Of a stretch of 64,000 nucleotides of DNA, positions 43,693 to 51,617 are shown piece by piece. The notes beneath the pieces are model-generated. The model was not told the DNA's origin. It did not search any database and worked only from the letters and a program-made list of their open reading frames with translations. A program made the translations under genes and the position numbers. Each line of letters begins with the position of its first letter. Position 1 is the first letter of the stretch. The DNA is taken from positions 62,001-126,000 of the forward strand of contig NZ_PGTC01000010.1 of the NCBI RefSeq assembly GCF_002786295.1, read 5' to 3'. Source of the DNA: Pseudooceanicola marinus (GTDB lineage: Bacteria; Pseudomonadota; Alphaproteobacteria; Rhodobacterales; Rhodobacteraceae).

Positions 43693-44285
43693 CAGATCTC
43701 TTCCCCGCGCAGACGCAGCAGGTCCTTGAAGAATTCGGAGAGCACCTGAAGCAGCATCAGGAACAGGCCGATGCAGGTGATCAGCTTGATGGGCCACATG
43801 ACGGGCCCCCAGGAAGACCGCGAAGTCTCGATATAGCCCATGACTTCCCCCGCAGCGGCCGGGCCGCCGGTGAAGAAGGCCCCGATCAGCCGCCCGAAGA
43901 AGGGCAGGGGGCCGCCCATGAAATTGCCCAGAGAATAGGCCAGCGAGGCCAGGCCGCCGTAGATCATCACGCCCAGGTAGAAGAGCAGGAAGAAGACGGT
44001 GAAGGCATCCAGCCAGGCCTTCTTGCGGTCGTTCAGCTCGGCATAGATCAGGTCCATGCGCACGTTCGATCCCAGCTGGATCGAGTAGGGGCCGCCGAGG
44101 ATGTAGTAAGCGACCATGACGAACTGGGCCAGTTCCAGCGTCCAGAGCGACGGCAACAGGAAGGTCTTCGAGACCGAGGACCACAGCAGGATGCCCATCA
44201 GGACGAAGAGGCCGAACATGGTGATCCGGCCGATCAGCCAGTTCATCCCGTCGATCCAGCGGATATAGCCGCGCATCAGCCTCAT
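43692..44285 (-). CDS. dctQ: TRAP transporter small permease, DctQ family
   Basis: Inner-membrane protein of 197 residues with four membrane segments. DctQ signs: WIDGMNWLIGRITMFGLFVLMGILLWSSVSKTFL, then LGSNVRMDLIYAELNDRKKAWLDAF (the typical positive loop) and MWPIKLITCIGLFLMLLQVLSEFFKDL. It is longer than the minimal DctQ because of an insert (about residues 120-155). ATG at 44285 overlaps the upstream hydrolase stop by 4 bp. It forms the complex with DctM. Confidence 0.92.
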   Translation of the reverse strand: MRLMRGYIRWIDGMNWLIGRITMFGLFVLMGILLWSSVSKTFLLPSLWTLELAQFVMVAYYILGGPYSIQLGSNVRMDLIYAELNDRKKAWLDAFTVFFLLFYLGVMIYGGLASLAYSLGNFMGGPLPFFGRLIGAFFTGGPAAAGEVMGYIETSRSSWGPVMWPIKLITCIGLFLMLLQVLSEFFKDLLRLRGEEI

Positions 44286-45097
44286 GCGCCCTCCCCCGTG
44301 GGGAGCGCGGCGGAGGCGGGCGCGCAGCCCTCCTCGCCCTCGGTCGCCAGGGCGGCCAGCGACAGGCTCAGCGCGCCGCAGAGCTGTTCGGCGGCCAACG
44401 AGACCTTCTCGGCGTCGGCCAGCAGGTCGTTGCGCACCTCGATCATCACGTTCAGCCGGCCACGCGACACGGCATGTTCGCGCAGGGTGTGGGTGACGCC
44501 GTCGGTGGCGGAATAGGGGGCGTTCAGCTCGGCCTTCAGGGGGCCGGTCCAGTTGTCCATCATCGCCAGCGCCAGCCGGTCGTCGCTGTCGTGCAGCAGG
44601 CCGATCTCGGTCGCACGCGGCTCGCCATGCCACAGGGGCGTGAAGGAATGTACCGTCACCAGGGCGCCGCCGTGGCGGTCCAGCACGCCCGACAGGGCCG
44701 CCTGGAACGGACGGTAGATCTCGCAGACGCGGGCGGCGCGCTGTTCGTCGTTCAGCCCGACGTTGCCGGGCACCTCGACCACCTCGGAGCGTTCCGGCAT
44801 CGCGCCGGGAGACGACGGCGGGCGGTTGCAGTCGTAGACCAGCCGCGACACGCGGGACGCCACCAGGGGCGCGCCCATCCGTTCGGAGATCGCCACGGCC
44901 AGGGCCAGGGCGCCGGGGTCCCAGACGGCGTGGCTCAGCCGATCGGCCTCTGCCAGGCCCAGCCCGTCAAGGGCCGCCGGGATCGCCGCGCTGGCGTGTT
45001 CGCAGGACAGCACCACAGGACCGGTGCCGCCGGGATGGATCACCTCGACGGCAGGTCGCTCGCCGGGTGCCAGAATCTGAGAGTCATTGCCCACCAT
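44282..45097 (-). CDS. N-formylglutamate amidohydrolase-family protein
   Basis: HutG/FGase-family zinc amidohydrolase of 271 residues. Visible: VVLSCEHASAAIPAALDGL (metal His), VYDCNRPPSSPGAMPERSE, VTVHSFTPLWHG, EIGLLHDSDDRLA, and LNVMIEVRNDLL. No other hut gene is near, so histidine breakdown is unlikely; first gene of an operon with a TRAP transporter, GS-like ligase, ALDH and ADH. It may cleave a glutamyl-amide bond at the end of the pathway (inference). ATG at 45097; divergent from the RpiR gene 105 bp away. Confidence 0.85.
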   Translation of the reverse strand: MVGNDSQILAPGERPAVEVIHPGGTGPVVLSCEHASAAIPAALDGLGLAEADRLSHAVWDPGALALAVAISERMGAPLVASRVSRLVYDCNRPPSSPGAMPERSEVVEVPGNVGLNDEQRAARVCEIYRPFQAALSGVLDRHGGALVTVHSFTPLWHGEPRATEIGLLHDSDDRLALAMMDNWTGPLKAELNAPYSATDGVTHTLREHAVSRGRLNVMIEVRNDLLADAEKVSLAAEQLCGALSLSLAALATEGEEGCAPASAALPTGEGA

Positions 45098-45141
45098 GGC
45101 CGCAGAGAAACCGGCCCCGGGCCCGGGTGTCAATTCATTTC

Positions 45142-45157
45142 TGTAGACATGACTACA
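45142..45157. promoter_or_regulatory. Candidate RpiR-family operator, site 1
   Basis: TGTAGACATGACTACA: TGTA-N8-TACA, with the outer CTGTAG/CTACAG arms fully palindromic. Lies between the divergent RpiR-type gene and the catabolic operon, 45 bp from each start or more. Confidence 0.6.
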
Positions 45158-45171
45158 GGTCGCCCCTAGCT

Positions 45172-45187
45172 TGTACATATTGCTACA
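45172..45187. promoter_or_regulatory. Candidate RpiR-family operator, site 2
   Basis: TGTACATATTGCTACA: same TGTA-N8-TACA layout as site 1. The two sites start 30 bp apart, close to three helical turns, a spacing that suits two dimers on one face. This site lies 15 bp before the regulator's GTG start, consistent with autoregulation. Confidence 0.58.
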
Positions 45188-45202
45188 GCGAAGGGCGGGG
45201 CA

Positions 45203-46117
45203 GTGACGAAGGCAGAGGCGGACGCAGTCGGTCAGAAACCGGAGATCACGCGGGCGGAGGACCCGGCCGGGGCCGTCCGCGCTCGGATCGAGGCCGAGGA
45301 CACCCGCCTGACCGCCGCCGAGAAACGTGTTGGCGAGGTGATCCTGAAGGACTACCCCATGGCCGGCATGCAGTCGGTGACGAAGCTCGCGGACCTTGCC
45401 TGTGTCTCCACCCCCACGGTGATCCGCATGGCGCGGAAACTGGGGTTCGAGGGCTTCCCCGAGATGCAGAACGCCCTGCGCGACGAGGTGGCGGATCGGA
45501 TCAAGGCGCCGGCGCTGAAACGCGACGCGCGTGGTGGTGATGGCCATGTGCTGCACCGTTTCGCTGATGCCGTGATCGGCAACCTGACACGCTCGCTCGA
45601 CCGGGTGGATACGGCGACCTTCGATGCGGTGGCGGCGCTCTTGGCGGACAGCAACCGCCCGGCCTACTTCCTGGGCGGACGGATCTCCGGCGCCACGGCC
45701 AGCTATTTCCACAACCACATGCAGATCATCCGGACGGGCATGACCCTGCTGGACCAGGCGCCCAACGTCTGGCCGCACTACCTTCTGGATATGGGGCCGG
45801 CCTCGGTCCTCGTGCTGTTCGACATCCGGCGCTATGAAAAGGACCTGCTGCGCCTGGCGGAACTGGCCGCCGAGCGCGGCGCGACCATTGTGCTGTTCAC
45901 CGACCAGTGGGGATCGCCCGTGGCCCGCGTGGCGCGCCACGTCTTCCACCTGGAGGTCGAGGCGCCGTCGAACTGGGACAGCACCGTTGCCATCATGGCC
46001 GTGGTCGAGGCGCTGATCGCCGAGGTCCAGGCGAAACGCTGGGACGAAAGCCGCGAACGCCTGGATGAACTGGAGGCGATGTTCTCCACCACCCGGGTCT
46101 TCCGCTCCGGGGGCTAG
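45203..46117 (+). CDS. RpiR/MurR-family transcriptional regulator
   Basis: Protein of 304 residues: N-terminal helix-turn-helix (RLTAAEKRVGEVILKDYPMAGMQSVTKLADLACVSTPTVIRMARKLGFEGFPEMQNALR, about residues 33-92) and a C-terminal SIS sugar-isomerase-type ligand domain (FLGGRISGATASYFHNHMQ, then VLFDIRRYEKDLLRLAELAAERGATIVLFTDQ). Usual ligands are phosphosugars, but some RpiR proteins of Rhodobacterales control amine or sulfonate routes. The start is GTG at 45203. Divergent from the operon; probable regulator of it. Confidence 0.92.
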   Translation: MTKAEADAVGQKPEITRAEDPAGAVRARIEAEDTRLTAAEKRVGEVILKDYPMAGMQSVTKLADLACVSTPTVIRMARKLGFEGFPEMQNALRDEVADRIKAPALKRDARGGDGHVLHRFADAVIGNLTRSLDRVDTATFDAVAALLADSNRPAYFLGGRISGATASYFHNHMQIIRTGMTLLDQAPNVWPHYLLDMGPASVLVLFDIRRYEKDLLRLAELAAERGATIVLFTDQWGSPVARVARHVFHLEVEAPSNWDSTVAIMAVVEALIAEVQAKRWDESRERLDELEAMFSTTRVFRSGG

Positions 46118-46146
46118 CGCCCGGCAGGGACGTCGATCGGGCGGGT

Positions 46147-46587
46147 TCAGCCCGTGACCAGTGTCGCAAGGCGGCGCAGTGCCAGCTGGTAGCCCTCGGT
46201 GCCGAAGCCCGCGATCACCCCGTCCGCGCGCAGCGAGACGTAGGAGTGGTGACGGAATCTCTCGCGCTTGTGCACGTTAGAGATATGACACTCGATCACA
46301 AAGCCCTCGAAGGTGTTCAGCGCATCGAGGATCGCCACCGAGGTATGGGTGTAGGCGCCGGGGTTGATGACGATGCCCGCGCAGGTATCGCGCGCGGCAT
46401 GGATGCAATCGATGATTCCGCCCTCGTGGTTGGACTGGTAGAACTGCAGATCCAGCCCCAGATCGGCGGCCAGCGCGGTGCAGTCGGCGGCCACGTCGTC
46501 CAGCGTTTCATGGCCGTAGATGTCCGGCTGTCGCTTGCCCAGCAGGTTCAGGTTAGGGCCGTTGATGATCTGGATCCTGGCTGCCAT
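46147..46587 (-). CDS. aroQ: Type II 3-dehydroquinate dehydratase
   Basis: Shikimate-pathway enzyme of 146 residues. Markers: [25 protein letters not shown] with active-site Tyr, [56 protein letters not shown], and GFGTEGY. ATG at 46587 is preceded by AGGAG. It dehydrates 3-dehydroquinate to 3-dehydroshikimate. The gene is alone, convergent with the RpiR gene and divergent from the Hint-domain gene. Confidence 0.95.
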   Translation of the reverse strand: MAARIQIINGPNLNLLGKRQPDIYGHETLDDVAADCTALAADLGLDLQFYQSNHEGGIIDCIHAARDTCAGIVINPGAYTHTSVAILDALNTFEGFVIECHISNVHKRERFRHHSYVSLRADGVIAGFGTEGYQLALRRLATLVTG

Positions 46588-46872
46588 GGGGCTCACTCCT
46601 CTTTGCTGAATCCTGCCTAAGCCGCCGGGCGAGGACGGGCAAGGGTGGTGGAACAGGACCGGTCGGGGCAGCGCCGTAACTTTTCGCGCGTAAAGTCCGG
46701 GTTTTCGTGGACCTGTGGCGCGCACGCCCGGATTTCGCCGTATTTGCTGGGTTTAGTCATGTCATAAGACACTCGCCCTGACTCTGTGTCACGGGGCGGG
46801 AAAGCCGCAGGACCCCGGCAAACCGGGGCCGCGCAAGAAAGGCAGAATGCCACAGAAGGGTAGAACAGGGTC

Positions 46873-47772
46873 ATGAACTGGAACGGATACGTTCGTGGAG
46901 GCACGCAGCCCTGTCTCGGATCCGCCCATGAAGGGCGGACGGGAGACGGGGCCGCGCCAGCGTCCTGGGAGTATATCAAGAAGCCGCTGCGCTTTTACAT
47001 GCAGGGGGGCGATGGCGGTGGTCTGGACCGGCGTCTGGCCCTTGGCAGCCCGGGCGGGGAGAGCGAGGGCGCCTTTGCCGGGCGCCGCATCGGCACCCTG
47101 CGCCGCGACGGCAAGCTGCGGATGTTCTCCGTCGATCACGTCACCTCCTTCCTCGCGGGCACCCGCGTGCGCACCCCCGACGGGCTGCGCCTGATCGAGA
47201 CGTTGCGCCCCGGCGACAAGGTGATGACCCTCGACAACGGCCCCTGCGAGGTGACCTGGACCGGGCGTCGCAGCCTGCGCGCCCAGGGGCGGCTCGCGCC
47301 CATCCTGGTGCGGCCCGGGGCCCTGGGCAATCGTCATCCGATCATGGTCGCGCCGTCCCAGCAACTGGTGCTGAAGGACCGCGCGCTGCGCACGCTGTTC
47401 GGACAAGACGAGGCGGTGGTGGCCGCGCGGCACCTGCTGGACGGTGAGCGGATCATCCGCAGTCCTCGGGCCGAAGCCGACTACGTGCTGTTGCAGATGG
47501 ACGGCTACCAGGTGCTGGACGAAGGCGAGCTGGGCCTGGAATGCGCCGAGCCGCAGCGGCTGTGCGAGCTGGACGAGGCGGCGCTGGAACGGTCCATGGC
47601 CGAGGCCCGGCTGAACAAGCCGCAGGTCTGTCTGAAGATGGCGCGCGGCCATCGCGTCGGGCTGACGGGCTACGAAAGTCGGCTGTTGCGGTCTATGATG
47701 GCGACGACGGCGGAGATGATGCCGGCGCTGCGCGGCAACCGGCGCGGGCCTCTGGGCATGGCAATGTCCTGA
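46873..47772 (+). CDS. Hint-domain (Hedgehog/intein-like) protein lacking Cys1
   Basis: Protein of 299 residues with a Hint-type region: SFLAGTRVRTPDGLRLIETLRPGDKVMTLDNGPCEVTWTGRR (residues 92-133), the fold common in Rhodobacteraceae secreted proteins. In those the block begins with Cys (CFxPGTxI); here Ser92 takes that place, and the C-terminal Asn/Cys pair is not apparent. Residues 140-215 (PILVRPGALGNRHPIMVAPSQQLVLKD) also match the family. There is no signal peptide in the N-terminal 90 residues, which are Gly-rich. Processing by N-S shift may be lost or run through Ser. Confidence 0.78.
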   Translation: MNWNGYVRGGTQPCLGSAHEGRTGDGAAPASWEYIKKPLRFYMQGGDGGGLDRRLALGSPGGESEGAFAGRRIGTLRRDGKLRMFSVDHVTSFLAGTRVRTPDGLRLIETLRPGDKVMTLDNGPCEVTWTGRRSLRAQGRLAPILVRPGALGNRHPIMVAPSQQLVLKDRALRTLFGQDEAVVAARHLLDGERIIRSPRAEADYVLLQMDGYQVLDEGELGLECAEPQRLCELDEAALERSMAEARLNKPQVCLKMARGHRVGLTGYESRLLRSMMATTAEMMPALRGNRRGPLGMAMS

Positions 47773-47791
47773 GCCGGGCGCTGCGGCGCGG

Positions 47792-49771
47792 TCAGGACAT
47801 GGAGCCGGGGGCGGAGCCGCGTGCCAGGGCCGTGCGGGCCCGTTCGGCCTCGAAGGGCAGCCCGGCCGCCTCGCAGACCGGCGCCAGCGCCGCGACATCG
47901 CCGCCCATCACCGCCTCGGCCTGCACCGTCAGCACCCTGACGCCGCTGTCGACCAGCCCGGCCAGGCGATCTTCATAGCAGGCGCAGAAGGGTTTCCAGA
48001 ACTCCGGGCTTGTCGAATGGCGGCGCATGAAACTGGCGCGGGCCAGCGAGGCCAGCACCGCCTCGCGCTCCCTCTCGACGATCACCCAGGTGGCACCCGG
48101 AAAGGCGCGCGCGAACAGCGGCCAGAGCAGGGCGAGCTTGGGGTCCTTGTAGCCCCAGGGGGCCTTGCCGTCGTATCCCTCCGCCCGGATCGCGCGCAGC
48201 AGGCGGCGGTTCAGGCCGGGGCAAGGCGGCAGGGCCTCGGTGCGGGGCAGGGGCGCCACCCCGCGCGGGTCGGCGCCCAGGGCCGACAGGATCGGTTTCA
48301 GGTGCTTTTCACGGATCCGGCGGTTCTCGCCATAGCCCTCTGGGTTGTCGGCATTGCCGGGGATCGTCTCGCCCAGCCACAGGCCCTGGCCCTGCAGGAT
48401 CCGCGTGACCAGCGAGGTGCCCGAGCGCGGCAGCCCGGTGATGAAGACCGGGCGCAGGGCCGGGGGCTGCCGTGGCGGGGTCGCGGGCAGGGCGGCGACA
48501 GGCCGCTCTGACCACCGCGCCAGTGCCTTTTCGATCCAGGGGGCGAGGCTGCGCGCCGACAGCTCTTCCTTCGGCAGGGTGGTGGCGCAGGCAAAGACGC
48601 TGCGTGCGTCTGCCTCCGGCCCCCAGAACCAATGCGCGGTTTTGTTCATGATCGCCAGCAGCGGCACGCCGGAAAACCCCGCCATGTGCCAGTTGGCACT
48701 GTCCACGGAGATCACCCCGGCGAGACCCCGGATCATGTCGATCGTCTCCACCGGATTGGCGGTGATGTCGGCCAGGGGCACCTGGGCGCGCGGGTCGGCC
48801 TGCAGGATCGCGCGTTCCTCCGCCGTCAGGTCGAACTGCAGGGCCAGGATTCGGCAGTCCAGCGGCAGCATGTCCAGCAGGAAGCGCAGGGGGATGTGCC
48901 GTTCCTCGCGCCGGTTCTGCCCCGATCCGCCGCGCCAGCACAGGCCGAAGACCGGCGGGTCGAAGGGATGCCGCCGGGGCTGATCCAGGGTGATCCCCGG
49001 GGCGATCGTGCCCAGGCGGCGATAGCCGCGCCCGACGAAATCGGCGGCCAGGTGGGCGCGTGGGCGGCCCAGATCCGTGGCGATCCGGTCGGCGGGGGTG
49101 AAGCTGGCCTTGGGGAAGTAGCGCCGGATCAGCGGACCATACTTGGCCAGCCCGGTGAAGGCCGATGTTTCATGCGCGCCCTCGGCCTTGATATGCGCCA
49201 GGTGAAAGAGCACGTCGCCCAGCCCCTGTTCCAGCACGATAAGCCCGGCATCCCCGGACGGGTCCGCGGGCAGGGGCGCATGAGTCACGCTGTCCGGCAG
49301 GACCTTCGGGAAATTGATCGCCTGCCAGCGCGCGGCGTAGAGCGGAAAGCCGATGCCATAGCGGTGCGCCCAGATCTCGTGCAGCCCGGCGGAGGTGCGG
49401 AAATCGGCCAGTTCGCGCGGGCCGTTCGCGGGATCCAGGCGCAGCCGTTTCGCCTGGGCCGGATCGCGCAGGCGCAGGGACAGGCGATAGCGCATCGGCG
49501 TGAAAAGATGGGTCGGCAGGTCGCGGTTCAGCTGTCGTGCCGCATCCAGGTCGCCGATGGCGTAGAGGGCGCAGCCCAGTTGCAGATAGCGCAGCGCCTG
49601 CTGTCGGCTGGGGTCCAGTCGGTCGAAGGCCGGCTGGCGCAGCAGTGGCGCGATCAGCTCCCAGCAGCGGGAAATGCGGCCCGCGGTGAAGGCTGCCTGC
49701 GCCTCCTTCAGCAGCGCCGCCAGGTCGACCTTGCGCGCCTGCGGCGCGGGCGCGGCCGGGCGGTCGCTCAT
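47792..49771 (-). CDS. Fusion protein: glycosyltransferase-like domain plus sulfotransferase
   Basis: Protein of 659 residues. Residues about 20-110 are helical and TPR-like; 130-420 resemble the ADP-heptose/GT41-type glycosyltransferase C-terminal half (GLIVLEQGLGDVLFHLAHI, FGLCWRGGSGQNRREERHIPL, GVISVDSANWHMAGFSGVPLLAI). The C-terminal 440-659 is a sulfotransferase: PAPS loop FITGLPRSGTSLVTRIL, and WGYKDPKLALLWPLFARAFPG. It may place a sulfated or glycosylated group on a surface molecule, but the acceptor is unknown. ATG at 49771 overlaps the stop of the upstream gene (ATGA). Confidence 0.8.
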   Translation of the reverse strand: MSDRPAAPAPQARKVDLAALLKEAQAAFTAGRISRCWELIAPLLRQPAFDRLDPSRQQALRYLQLGCALYAIGDLDAARQLNRDLPTHLFTPMRYRLSLRLRDPAQAKRLRLDPANGPRELADFRTSAGLHEIWAHRYGIGFPLYAARWQAINFPKVLPDSVTHAPLPADPSGDAGLIVLEQGLGDVLFHLAHIKAEGAHETSAFTGLAKYGPLIRRYFPKASFTPADRIATDLGRPRAHLAADFVGRGYRRLGTIAPGITLDQPRRHPFDPPVFGLCWRGGSGQNRREERHIPLRFLLDMLPLDCRILALQFDLTAEERAILQADPRAQVPLADITANPVETIDMIRGLAGVISVDSANWHMAGFSGVPLLAIMNKTAHWFWGPEADARSVFACATTLPKEELSARSLAPWIEKALARWSERPVAALPATPPRQPPALRPVFITGLPRSGTSLVTRILQGQGLWLGETIPGNADNPEGYGENRRIREKHLKPILSALGADPRGVAPLPRTEALPPCPGLNRRLLRAIRAEGYDGKAPWGYKDPKLALLWPLFARAFPGATWVIVEREREAVLASLARASFMRRHSTSPEFWKPFCACYEDRLAGLVDSGVRVLTVQAEAVMGGDVAALAPVCEAAGLPFEAERARTALARGSAPGSMS

Positions 49772-50538
49772 TTTTCCTTCACCTTCAGCAGGCGCTCGGG
49801 GCGCACCCGTTCGGCGGCCTCGAAGAGGGAGAAGGTCTGGTTCACGTAGTTCACCGCGCCGCCGATGTGATCCATGTAGGTCTGCAGCTCGTCCGTCATT
49901 TCCGCCTCGACCATCTGCACGGTCCGATCCGGGCCATCGGCCTCGAACTGCACGTAGAACAGCGGTTCGCCCCGGCGGATCGTGATGGGCTTCGCTGTGT
50001 CGTGCCACTCGAAGGCCCACATCAGCGGGCGCGGCCAGAGGTTGATCGGGAAACGCCCGCCGAAGATCGTGCCCGGAAGGGGCGTCTTGCGGTAGTACAT
50101 GTAGGCTTCGAGCTGGGTCATGTAGACCGGCTCATCGGTGATGAAATAGTAGGGCAGCTTCAGCTGGATGATGGGGCGGTCGGGGTAGCGCCACTCCCCC
50201 TCGTTCACCAGGGTCAGCCGCTTGCCCAGGGTCGAGCCGCGCACCGCAGATTTCTCGCCCGAGAGGTTGCGCAGCACCGGCTTGCCGTCCTTGTCGCGGG
50301 TGAAGCCGATGTTCAGGTCGAAGGGGCAGAGCACCTCGAAATAGCGGCTTTCCAGTCCCACGACGGCCGGACAGCGCGAGGCGGATTTGGCATGCTCGCG
50401 CCGGGCCTCGCGGGAATGCACTCGGCGGGGCGGTTCGTAGATCACCGGCGCGTCGGTCTTGCCCAGTAGCCAGCCGATCTTCACCGGGCCGGCGCCGGGA
50501 TCGGTCGGGCCGCGCTGGTAGGTGACGGTGATGTCCAT
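49768..50538 (-). CDS. Unknown protein coupled to the fusion sulfotransferase gene
   Basis: Protein of 256 residues with no signal peptide or membrane segment. Notable features are a VLCPFDLNIGFTRDKDGKPVL motif, YYFITDEPVYMTQLEAYMYYRKTPLPGTIFGGRFPINLWPRPLMWAFEW, and RRGEPLFYVQFEADGPDR, rich in aromatic residues. I do not recognise the family with certainty. Stop overlaps the downstream gene start, so the two proteins are probably produced together. The start at 50538 is the first in-frame ATG after an obviously non-coding upstream stretch; it follows AGGAGATCCCC. Confidence 0.6.
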   Translation of the reverse strand: MDITVTYQRGPTDPGAGPVKIGWLLGKTDAPVIYEPPRRVHSREARREHAKSASRCPAVVGLESRYFEVLCPFDLNIGFTRDKDGKPVLRNLSGEKSAVRGSTLGKRLTLVNEGEWRYPDRPIIQLKLPYYFITDEPVYMTQLEAYMYYRKTPLPGTIFGGRFPINLWPRPLMWAFEWHDTAKPITIRRGEPLFYVQFEADGPDRTVQMVEAEMTDELQTYMDHIGGAVNYVNQTFSLFEAAERVRPERLLKVKEK

Positions 50539-50651
50539 GGGGATCTCCTGCGCGCGGGGCGTACACTGCGAAAAGAGGTAGCCTGTCGCCCCGCGCCGCG
50601 CAAGAAATTCAAGGGCTTCGCCCCAGTGCGTAGGACCCGGGACCGACCGGA

Positions 50652-51584
50652 TCAGGGCAGCATCGTCAGCCAGAACCACGAGGTGAAGAGGCACACCCCG
50701 GTGGAGATCAGCAGCGCCGAGGCCGCCGAGCGTTTGGCCCGGTCGTAGAGGTTGGCGAAGACATAGGTGTTCACGCCCGGTGCCACGCAGGCGGTCAGCA
50801 CGGCAGAGCGGAAGGCCGCCTCGGACAGGGCGAAGGCGCGGCCCAGCCCCCAGGTGATCGCCGGATGCACCATCAGGGCCAGCACACAGATCATGCCGAT
50901 CAGTCGCCAGTCGCCCTCGATCTTGTATTGCACCAGCACGCCGCCCACGGCGAACAGTGCTGCCGGCAGGGCGGAGCGGGCGATGATCTGCATCGCGTCA
51001 TCCATGGGGCCGGGCACGGTCAGCCCGGAAAGGTTCACGATGAAGCCCAGCATCAGTGCGATGACCAGCGGGTTGGTGAAAATCTGCCGCAGGATGCGCT
51101 GCGCCAGCGCGGCGATGCGCAGGCCCTGGCCACCCGCCCGCGTCATCTCCATCGCGATGATGCCCAGGGTGTAGCAGAAGGGCGCGTGGATCGAGATGAT
51201 GGCGAAGTTGGAGGCCAGCGCATCCGCGCCGAAGGCCCGTTCGGTGATCGGCACGCCCAGCATCATCGAGTTGGAGAAGAGACAGCAGAACCCGATGACC
51301 ACCGCATCCTCGGGCGAACGCCCGATGGCGCGGGCGCCGAAGAGGCCGAGGAAGAAACAGGCGGTGGCCCCGGCGTAGAAGCTCAGCAGCAGCGGCGCGT
51401 GGAACTGTTCCCCGATGTCGAAGGTGCTGACCGCGAGGAACAGCAGGCAGGGAAAGGCCGCGTTCTGGGTGTAGGACATCAGCCCTTCGGCCACCGACAG
51501 CTTCAGCAGCCCGGTGCGGGTGGCGACATAGCCGGCGCCCAGCACCAGAAAGACCGGCAAGATGATGTTGAGAAGCGCGCTCAT
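50652..51584 (-). CDS. AEC-family transporter (auxin efflux carrier-like)
   Basis: Inner-membrane protein of 310 residues with about ten hydrophobic segments in two halves: ILPVFLVLGAGYVATRTGLL with NAAFPCLLFLAV, and MVHPAITWGLGRAF with VLTACVAPGVNTYVFAN. This is the AEC/BART fold. Members move organic acids such as malonate or malate outward or inward; substrate is unknown here. It lies 33 bp after the PhnP-like MBL gene on the same strand and could share its transcript. Confidence 0.9.
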   Translation of the reverse strand: MSALLNIILPVFLVLGAGYVATRTGLLKLSVAEGLMSYTQNAAFPCLLFLAVSTFDIGEQFHAPLLLSFYAGATACFFLGLFGARAIGRSPEDAVVIGFCCLFSNSMMLGVPITERAFGADALASNFAIISIHAPFCYTLGIIAMEMTRAGGQGLRIAALAQRILRQIFTNPLVIALMLGFIVNLSGLTVPGPMDDAMQIIARSALPAALFAVGGVLVQYKIEGDWRLIGMICVLALMVHPAITWGLGRAFALSEAAFRSAVLTACVAPGVNTYVFANLYDRAKRSAASALLISTGVCLFTSWFWLTMLP

Positions 51585-51617
51585 GCCGCGGCCCCCTGTG
51601 CGGGGCAGGGCCGCATG

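Noticed and set aside
41263-43749. 828-codon plus-strand open frame
   Set aside because: Antisense to dctP and dctM. His/Gln/Gly-rich with no fold; the minus-strand TRAP genes explain the region.
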